Assembly: GCA_003476595.1 (NCBI GenBank) | Contig: DMTU01000345.1 | Coordinates: 320-7,369, forward strand | Reading direction: 5' to 3' | DNA: 7,050 bases | Origin: Acidimicrobiaceae bacterium | GTDB taxonomy: Bacteria > Actinomycetota > Acidimicrobiia > Acidimicrobiales > Salinilacustritrichaceae | In this document: piece after piece, positions 1 through 5,030 of the stretch | Position numbering within the stretch: position 1 is the first letter of the stretch | Layout: every line of letters begins with the position of its first letter | Position numbers and translations under genes: made by a program | The notes under the pieces: generated by a model | Told to the model about the DNA's origin: nothing | Databases searched by the model: none | What the model saw: only the letters and a program-made list of their open reading frames with translations

Positions 1-396
1 CCCGTGGCCGTCGAGACGGCCGTCATCGCCCCGGCGCTGGTCTTCCTCCTGCTCTTGGTCGTGTTCGCCGGGCGGGTTGCACAGGCCGAGGGCGATGTCC
101 GCCGCGCCGCGTCCGAAGCCGCCCGGGCCGCGTCTCTCGAGCAGCTCCCGGATGCAGCTACGTCCGAGGCCGAACGGGTTGTCACCGCCAACCTGTCTGC
201 CAGCGGAGTGGTCTGCGGGACCCTCGACGTCGACGTCGATACGTCCGCGTTCTCACCCGGCGGATCCGTCTCTGTCACCGTTCGATGCACCGCCTCCATG
301 GAAGACGTAACCCTCCTCGGCGTTCCGGGCGAGCGCAACTTCGTGGCCGAGAGCCTCGAGGTGATCGACAGATACCGCGGCGAGGCGACACCGTGA
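1..396 (+). CDS. TadE-like pilus assembly pseudopilin (5' partial)
   Basis: A small envelope protein of the tight-adherence (Tad/Flp) pilus family, whose members sit in the membrane by one N-terminal helix and expose a C-terminal domain. The frame is open from base 1. It begins with a VAVETAVIAPAL segment typical of TadE N-termini, followed by a Leu/Val-rich helix (about residues 11-24 counted from the GTG at 4) and an Ala-rich amphipathic stretch. Two cysteines, 71 and 95 on the same count, flank a predicted beta-rich segment and could form a disulfide. TadE proteins normally carry a short basic leader ending in Gly just before this segment. The leader is missing here, so the true start is almost certainly upstream and the GTG at 4 is internal. 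The stop overlaps the GTG start of the next gene (GTGA), implying translational coupling. The family call is fairly sure. The role, minor pilin or assembly factor, is inferred. Confidence 0.8.
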   Translation, partial: PVAVETAVIAPALVFLLLLVVFAGRVAQAEGDVRRAASEAARAASLEQLPDAATSEAERVVTANLSASGVVCGTLDVDVDTSAFSPGGSVSVTVRCTASMEDVTLLGVPGERNFVAESLEVIDRYRGEATP

Positions 397-806
397 CCCG
401 GCGAACGAGATCGGAACAGGGGAGCGTCAGCGCCCTCGTCGCGGTGGTGGCGACCGGACTCGTCATGGTCGCCGGTCTCGCCTACGACGGCGGTCAGATC
501 GTCACGGCCCAGGCGACCGCCCGGGACCTTGCCGCCAACGCCGCCCGCGCCGGCGCACAAGAGGTCGACCTCGACGAGCTGCGGGCCACTGGCCGGGCTG
601 CCCTCGACATCGACGCCGCCACCCAGGCCGCCGAGGACTACCTCGCACGCACTGGACACCGGGGGACCGTCACCGTGAACGGCCCGTCCATCACGGTGTC
701 GGTCCACGTCGTGCAGCCGATGCTGATCCTGCCTTTGCCCGACCGCACCGTGACCGCCACTGACACCGCTACCGCGCAGACCGGACCGGAGGCGAACGTT
801 GGGTAG
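393..806 (+). CDS. TadE/TadG-like membrane-anchored pilus-locus protein
   Basis: A 137-residue protein of the putative Flp pilus-assembly TadE/G-like type. A short basic leader (TRRTRSEQG) precedes a hydrophobic helix at about residues 12-31. The helix ends in GLAYDGGQ, which resembles the conserved end of the TadG N-terminal helix. Next come an Ala-rich helix (38-57) and a Val/Thr-rich C-terminal half that looks beta-stranded. The start chosen is GTG at 393, preceded by GAGG at 382-385 with a 7-base spacer and overlapping the previous stop. Longer readings from 285 would run deep inside the upstream gene. Unlike true pseudopilins, no Glu is found at +5 after the candidate cleavage Gly10, so prepilin peptidase processing is doubtful. 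The protein is much shorter than full TadG, which usually has a von Willebrand-type domain, so it may be a minor component. The stop overlaps the TTG start of the next gene. Confidence 0.8.
   Translation: MTRRTRSEQGSVSALVAVVATGLVMVAGLAYDGGQIVTAQATARDLAANAARAGAQEVDLDELRATGRAALDIDAATQAAEDYLARTGHRGTVTVNGPSITVSVHVVQPMLILPLPDRTVTATDTATAQTGPEANVG
788..792 (+). promoter_or_regulatory. Ribosome binding site fixing a TTG start
   Basis: GGAGG lies six bases upstream of the TTG at 799 and inside the end of the preceding gene. It supports TTG as the real start of the large LysM/BTAD gene. The next in-frame GTG (844) would cut into the first membrane helix and has no comparable site. Confidence 0.7.
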
Positions 807-3800
807 GCGACTCCGTGACATCGCACGCGCGGTCGGCGCCCTCGTGTTCCTGATCGTGCTGCTGCTCGGGCCACCAGCCGGGCTCGTCACCTTCGTCGGC
901 TGGCCCCTGCCCGAGAGCATTCCCAGCCTCACCGCCATCACCGAAGGCGCCCGTAGCGGTGTGCCCGACGAGGTGCTCATCAACACGCTGGCGATCCTCG
1001 GATGGCTCGCCTGGATGCAGCTTGCTCTCACGGTGATCATCGAGGCCGTCGCCGTGTTGCGCAACGTGAGCGCACCGGCACTCCCGGGCCTCCCCGGGGT
1101 GCAGTTCGGGACCGGTCGGCTGCTGGTCACTGCTGCGTTGCTGCTCGGAGGACTCACCAACCGGAGTACACCGACCCCCCTGGCCGCTGTCCCCGGCCCG
1201 ACTGCGGTCGAGCCGATCGCTCTGGTCTTCGAACCCGAACCCGCTCAGTCACCAGCCACAACCGCTACGGCGCACCGAGCCGCAAGCTCGGGAGCCACCT
1301 CCGAGAAGGTGTCCCAGCACACCTACGAGGTCCAGCGACACGACTCGTGGTGGGGAGTCGCCGAGGCACTGTTCGGCGACGGCACCCGCTGGCGCGAATT
1401 ACGCGACCTGAACGTCGGCCGAGCGATGAACGACGGCTACGTCATCACCGGGACGACCGAGGCAATGAACGACGGTTGGACGATCTGGGTCCCGGCTGGG
1501 GAGGGAGTCCCACTCGGCGCGAGCGAGATCGTCCCCGCCGAAGACGTGATCGTGGAGCGGGGCGACAACCTCTGGGACCTCTCCGAGGAGCACCTCGAGG
1601 CCAGCATCGAACGCGAAGCGGCCGACGCCGAGATCGCCTCGTACTGGCAAGAGGTCATCAGCGCCAACCAGCCCGGACTCGGCGACCCGAACCTCATCCA
1701 TCCCGACCAGGTCGTCCACCTCCCCGGCAGAGGCGAACCGACGTCAGCCGCCGAGACCACCGCGCCTTCGGATGATCTCCCACCAAGGGCCGGCGAGCAG
1801 GATCCGGCGATCCTGCCACCGACGACGTCCAACACATCGACGTCCTCAACCACAGAGCCCACGGTCCCACCGGCCACGACACCGCGCGCGCCAGGACCGG
1901 TGGAGAACCCTGCCGAGGAAGCGACAGCCGGCCCACACGAACCTGACCAGGAGGAGCGTGTCGAAGCCCACACCGTCGGCCTGCTCGGCACTGCTGGCGC
2001 GCTCTTGGCCGCTGGGCTTGCCGCGGCGATGGCCCGCCGTCGGCGCCGTCGGGAGATCCTCCTGCCGCCGGGAGCGATCGCCCCCGACCCTCCCGAGCAG
2101 CTCGACGAGCTGCGAGCCGAAATCGTCCGCCAGGCCGACCTCGACCTCGTCGACGTACTCGCACACGCGACATCGACGGTCGCCAGCGAGCTCGCCACTC
2201 GTCGCAGCCACGCGTTGCTGCGGATCATCCAAGCCAGCGACGAGCGAATCGACGTGTTCCTTTCAGAACCTCTCAACCCCGCTCCAGTCGGCTGGCGCAC
2301 CGACGCATCCGGGAACGCTTGGGTCCTCGACGCCGAACACTTCCCGGAGATGGTGGACGACGCAGGTACGCCGACCCACCCGCTGCTGGTCAGCCTCGGC
2401 CAGCCAGACGCCAACGGTCAGCTCTACATCGACCTCGAGGCCGAGGGCCTGGTCAACGTCCGTGGCGACGATGACGAGGTCGCTGGTTTCGTGCGCTCGA
2501 TGATCCACGAGCTCTCGGTCTCGCCCTTCGCAGGAACCGCCACGGTCTTCCTCGTGGGCGACTGCCATGGGAGCGCGACCAACGACCTTGACCGCGTCCA
2601 CAGATTCGGCTCCTGGGATCGCGTGGCCGACACCGTGCTCGCCTGGGCACACCAGACGACAGATGTGCTCGCGGCACATCGCTGGCCCACGCCGGCGATC
2701 GGCCGCTCGGACGGCGACAGATCCGATGATCTCGCGCCGATGGTCGTCGTCCTCGACGGCGAGCCTGACGACGAGCGGTTCGCTGCGCTGTGCACGGCGA
2801 TCGCTGACGCCATCGTCCCGGTCGTCGTGGTCGGCGTCGGCACCGAAATCGACGCCGCAACCGACGTTCTCGTAGCGGACGGCCATCTGTCGATCCCGAG
2901 GCTCGGCCTGACGTGCGCCGCTCAAACCATCTCCGCCGAGACGGCCGAGCAGGTCGTTGAGCTGCTCGACGATTCCGAACGCATCCCTGAACAGCTCGAA
3001 CTCGTCGAGGAGACGGCAAACGAGCCTCCACGGGAACAGCCGAGGGTCGGCGAGCCCTACCTCGACCCTCCTTTCGACGTCCTCGTCCGGGTGCTCGGTG
3101 AGATCGAGGTGCTCGGGGCCGAGCACCCGCTCACTCCGATGCAGACGTCGGTCTTCGTCTACCTGGCGCTCCACAGCCCGGTGGCCTCGGAGACGATCCA
3201 GGACGCCATCTGGACCATGCCGACCGAGAATCGCAAGAAGCGGCTCGCCAACACGATCTCCGAGATCCGACCGTCCATCGGCCCGGATCAGCTTCCACCA
3301 GCCAGTGACGGCAAGTACCGGGTCGGACCAGGGGTGAAGACCGACCTCGAGCTGTTCGAGTCGCGAGTCACCCACGCCGCTGAGCAGCCAGCCGAGCTGG
3401 CGATGGAGACATTGCGCGGCGCGCTGGAACTCGTATCAGGGCCCGTGTTCACGTACCGGAACTCCGATCGCACCTCCTACGTGTGGGTCGACCACGAGAA
3501 CTGGATCAGCTCGACCGAGCTGAAGGTCACCTGCACTGCCGAACGTCTGGCTTGCCTCTATCTCGTGGCTGGGGATCACGACGGGGCGGTCTGGGCGGCG
3601 AGCGTTGGCCTGAAGGCGGCACCGACGCACAGTCGTCTCACCGAGGTTCTCATGCGAGCCCATCACGCGGCGGGTGACCGGCGGGCGATCGAGCAGGTCT
3701 TCAGCAGCCACGTCAACGCTCTTCAGAAGCTCGACATCGACGAGGTGGATCCCGCCCTCCTCGATACCTACGACGATCTCCGAGGCGGTCGGCGCACGGC

Positions 3801-3810
3801 GGCCGGGTGA
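799..3810 (+). CDS. LysM and BTAD-domain transmembrane putative regulator
   Basis: A 1003-residue multi-domain membrane protein. In order: hydrophobic segments at about 11-34, 59-86 and 104-121; a LysM-like module at 174-233 and a second at 250-310 (VERGDNLWDL start, HPDQVVHLP end); a Pro/Thr/Ser-rich spacer at 315-390; a fourth membrane helix at 392-411 followed by R413-R418; a middle alpha/beta domain (about 430-740); a winged-helix-like domain at 759-845; and a bacterial transcriptional activator domain (BTAD) at about 848-995. The positive-inside rule places LysM outside, where it could bind peptidoglycan, and BTAD in the cytoplasm. Actinobacterial proteins with this LysM-BTAD layout are known, often near TadE-like genes, but their function is not settled. 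The TTG start overlaps the previous stop. The acidic tract at 556-560 sits where an FtsK/EccC-like Walker A might be expected, but no GxxGxGK[ST] is present. Whether it truly binds DNA is unknown. Domain calls are firm for the second LysM and the BTAD and weaker for the rest. Confidence 0.82.
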   Translation: MGRRLRDIARAVGALVFLIVLLLGPPAGLVTFVGWPLPESIPSLTAITEGARSGVPDEVLINTLAILGWLAWMQLALTVIIEAVAVLRNVSAPALPGLPGVQFGTGRLLVTAALLLGGLTNRSTPTPLAAVPGPTAVEPIALVFEPEPAQSPATTATAHRAASSGATSEKVSQHTYEVQRHDSWWGVAEALFGDGTRWRELRDLNVGRAMNDGYVITGTTEAMNDGWTIWVPAGEGVPLGASEIVPAEDVIVERGDNLWDLSEEHLEASIEREAADAEIASYWQEVISANQPGLGDPNLIHPDQVVHLPGRGEPTSAAETTAPSDDLPPRAGEQDPAILPPTTSNTSTSSTTEPTVPPATTPRAPGPVENPAEEATAGPHEPDQEERVEAHTVGLLGTAGALLAAGLAAAMARRRRRREILLPPGAIAPDPPEQLDELRAEIVRQADLDLVDVLAHATSTVASELATRRSHALLRIIQASDERIDVFLSEPLNPAPVGWRTDASGNAWVLDAEHFPEMVDDAGTPTHPLLVSLGQPDANGQLYIDLEAEGLVNVRGDDDEVAGFVRSMIHELSVSPFAGTATVFLVGDCHGSATNDLDRVHRFGSWDRVADTVLAWAHQTTDVLAAHRWPTPAIGRSDGDRSDDLAPMVVVLDGEPDDERFAALCTAIADAIVPVVVVGVGTEIDAATDVLVADGHLSIPRLGLTCAAQTISAETAEQVVELLDDSERIPEQLELVEETANEPPREQPRVGEPYLDPPFDVLVRVLGEIEVLGAEHPLTPMQTSVFVYLALHSPVASETIQDAIWTMPTENRKKRLANTISEIRPSIGPDQLPPASDGKYRVGPGVKTDLELFESRVTHAAEQPAELAMETLRGALELVSGPVFTYRNSDRTSYVWVDHENWISSTELKVTCTAERLACLYLVAGDHDGAVWAASVGLKAAPTHSRLTEVLMRAHHAAGDRRAIEQVFSSHVNALQKLDIDEVDPALLDTYDDLRGGRRTAAG

Positions 3811-4008
3811 GGCCTCGAGGGGAATTGGGGGCGATGGTCGGGGGCGCCTGCCGCCGGCAGTGCCTACGGCACATTCGGGATGGCATACGTGAGCAGACCG
3901 ACGAGCGAGGTGGCACTGGGCGCCATCCCTATCGCCAGCCATGTACCCCGGCCAGCATGGCAAAGAACGACTCCATCTCGACCGGATCCAACTCGCTGCC
4001 TCCAGGGA
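3811..4008. other. Gap between convergent genes, no convincing gene
   Basis: This 198-base gap separates the LysM/BTAD gene (+) from the methyltransferase gene (-), which converge on it. Short open frames exist on both strands but none has a plausible start with a ribosome site or a recognisable product. A - strand frame ending near 3866 translates to a short hydrophobic peptide (ending LVGLLTYAIPNVP) that could be a decayed membrane-protein tail, but this is weak. Two small hairpins are listed separately. Confidence 0.6.
3848..3872. terminator. Tandem GC hairpins, possible bidirectional terminator
   Basis: Two adjacent inverted repeats are visible: CTGCC-GCC-GGCAG (3848-3860) and GTGCC-TAC-GGCAC (3860-3872). 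They share one base. They lie 37 bases past the stop of the + strand gene and about 135 bases past the - strand gene, so they could end transcription from both sides. No T-run follows on either strand, so this is not a canonical intrinsic terminator. U-tract-free hairpins have been proposed as terminators in high-GC actinobacteria, and short GC palindromes also arise by chance. Confidence 0.3.
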
Positions 4009-4605
4009 TCACAGCGCGGGCCCCGCAGTGGCGTGGAAGCGGGCGACGAGGCCGCCGAGCGCTGGGTTCACGTCCACGTCGTGGAACCCGCTGGCGATGA
4101 GGCTGCCGCACAGTTCGTTCGGGCTGAGGAGCCGATGGGGTGAGCGGTCGGCGAGGTGGATCAGGCGGGCGCCCCGAGTGGCGATGAGGTCGTAGCCGAC
4201 GACTCGTCCACCGGGACGTACGACTCGGGCCAGCTCGCGTATGGCCGCTTCCCAGTCGATGACGTGGTGAAGCATGAGGAGGCTGACGGCGGCGTCGAAG
4301 TGGTCGTCGTCGAAGGGCAGCCGAGTGCTGTCGGCTTCGGCGACTGTGGCCCGGGTCCCGTACTTCGCCAGCCGTGCTCGCGCTGCGGTGACCATCGTCG
4401 GGTCGAGGTCGGTGGCCGTGATCGAGGCCTGCGGTTGTGTCTCGGCGATTACGGCGGCGTTCGCTCCGGCTCCGGAGCCGATCTCGAGCACCTCGCCGGC
4501 GAGGTCTTCACCCCGCAGGACCCACGGCACGACGATCCGTCCGGTGAAGGCTCGCCACGGGGCACTGCGGCAGAACGCGGCCTCGACCCTCGACATCACC
4601 GGCAT
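4009..4605 (-). CDS. Class I SAM-dependent methyltransferase
   Basis: A 198-residue protein with the Rossmann methyltransferase fold. Motif I is [11 protein letters not shown] at 39-49 (SAM binding). Acidic D66 and D68 follow strand 2, [10 protein letters not shown] at 91-100 fits the adenine-contacting loop, [13 protein letters not shown] follows at 103-115, and RPGGRV at 130-135 is the usual post-motif turn. No membrane segment is seen. The substrate cannot be read from sequence. It resembles the broad UbiE/methyltransferase-11 group, and the cysteine pattern does not match arsenite methyltransferase ArsM. The start chosen is the ATG at 4605 because GGAGG lies 7 bases upstream of it. An in-frame ATG at 4653 would add 16 residues but would consume the divergent promoter region. 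The gene is divergent from the metal-sensor operon and may share its operator, which hints at a role in the metal response, but that is only inference. Confidence 0.85.
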   Translation of the reverse strand: MPVMSRVEAAFCRSAPWRAFTGRIVVPWVLRGEDLAGEVLEIGSGAGANAAVIAETQPQASITATDLDPTMVTAARARLAKYGTRATVAEADSTRLPFDDDHFDAAVSLLMLHHVIDWEAAIRELARVVRPGGRVVGYDLIATRGARLIHLADRSPHRLLSPNELCGSLIASGFHDVDVNPALGGLVARFHATAGPAL

Positions 4606-4612
4606 GACGTGA

Positions 4613-4617
4613 CCTCC
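4613..4617 (-). promoter_or_regulatory. Ribosome binding site of the methyltransferase gene
   Basis: On the - strand this reads GGAGG, seven bases before the ATG at 4605. It is the reason for preferring that start over the upstream in-frame ATG at 4653, which has no such site in front of it and lies inside the putative operator. Confidence 0.65.
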
Positions 4618-4682
4618 GCTCTCATCTGGATAATCGGTAGCGGAGGCTATCATCGGTTGTTGCCGATGGATAGGGTGGTGGC
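4618..4682. promoter_or_regulatory. Divergent promoter region, methyltransferase / metal sensor
   Basis: This short region must hold the promoters for both directions. For the + strand, TAGGGT at 4671-4676 is a possible -10 element. It ends six bases before the ATG at 4683, and no good ribosome site is present, so the sensor mRNA may be leaderless. No clear -35 hexamer was found. For the - strand, GATTAT (4635-4630) is a weak -10 candidate. The sequence is locally richer in A/T than the surrounding genes. TATA-like spacing is assigned by eye only. Confidence 0.4.
4651..4668. promoter_or_regulatory. Inverted repeat, candidate ArsR/CmtR-family operator
   Basis: CATCGG-TTGTTG-CCGATG is a perfect 6-base inverted repeat with a 6-base spacer. 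Its right edge lies 14 bases before the sensor ATG and 2 bases before the candidate -10, where a bound repressor would block RNA polymerase. A second half-site-like copy occurs upstream: ATAATCGGT (4630-4638) repeats as ATCATCGGT (4649-4657), 19 bases apart. A smaller dyad TAGC-GGAG-GCTA (4638-4649) lies between them. ArsR-family dimers bind dyads of this general size and usually autoregulate. Assignment to this regulator is by position only. Confidence 0.5.
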
Positions 4683-5030
4683 ATGACGGTTGCTCAGAGG
4701 TCCGATGTGGCGGTGGCGGCGCAGCTCTTCCGGGGGTTCGGTGACCCGACTCGGTTGGCGATCCTGACCGAGCTCCTTGCGGGCGAGCGCCGGGTCGTGG
4801 ATCTCGTCGAGGCGCTGGGTTGTTCGCAGTCGAACGTGTCCGGGCATCTGGCGTGCTTGAAGGAGTGCGGCCTGGTTGCCGACCGCCCCGAAGGCCGGGC
4901 AGTGCGCTACCGGCTCGCCACGTCAGCTGTCGTCGACCTCCTTCGCCAGGCCGAACAGCTCCTCGCTGATGTCGGCCAGCAGGTGGCGTTGTGCGACAAC
5001 TACCGGAAGGGGACGACCGATGACCGCTGA
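4683..5030 (+). CDS. cmtR: CmtR-like ArsR/SmtB-family metal-sensing repressor
   Basis: A 115-residue winged-helix repressor of the ArsR/SmtB family. The [10 protein letters not shown] segment (19-28) is the typical family N-terminal helix. [20 protein letters not shown] (46-65) is the recognition helix region, and EGRAVRYRL (70-78) is the wing. Cys58 and Cys62 in the recognition helix, plus Cys104 near the C-terminus, correspond to Cys57, Cys61 and Cys102, the Cd(II)/Pb(II) ligands of mycobacterial CmtR, as recalled from that family. The CxxxC spacing and flanking residues agree well. Cys47 is extra. By analogy, metal binding would release the repressor from DNA and induce the downstream ATPase. 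The ATPase gene starts 11 bases before this gene ends, so the two are probably co-translated. The start lacks a strong ribosome site and may be leaderless. The gene symbol is by similarity. Metal specificity is an inference. Confidence 0.85.
   Translation: MTVAQRSDVAVAAQLFRGFGDPTRLAILTELLAGERRVVDLVEALGCSQSNVSGHLACLKECGLVADRPEGRAVRYRLATSAVVDLLRQAEQLLADVGQQVALCDNYRKGTTDDR

Noticed and set aside
285..392. Earlier start for the second Tad-like gene
   Set aside because: It would overlap the upstream gene by over 100 bases and add an Arg-rich, non-membrane leader. GTG 393 has GAGG at the right distance.
1437..2414. 325-codon - strand frame, Ser/Ala/Gly-rich
   Set aside because: Shadow of the P/T/S-rich spacer and neighbouring parts of the + strand gene. 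The composition explains it.
2263..3375. 370-codon - strand frame opposite the LysM/BTAD gene
   Set aside because: Antiparallel shadow of the real gene. The peptide is Arg/Asp/Val-rich, with no domain and no plausible ribosome site.
3866..3966. Short hydrophobic - strand frame ending TYAIPNVP as a membrane-protein remnant
   Set aside because: Too short, no family recognised, and no start or ribosome site. It is kept only as a possible remnant in the island-boundary finding.
4606..4653. Longer start of the methyltransferase at 4653
   Set aside because: It would place the coding start inside the inverted repeat and lacks a ribosome site. ATG 4605 is preceded by GGAGG.
4876..5019. Upstream extension of the ATPase gene to an earlier ATG
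   Set aside because: The extra residues are a frame-shifted reading of the sensor gene and look unlike any pump N-terminus. ATG 5020 has a ribosome site.
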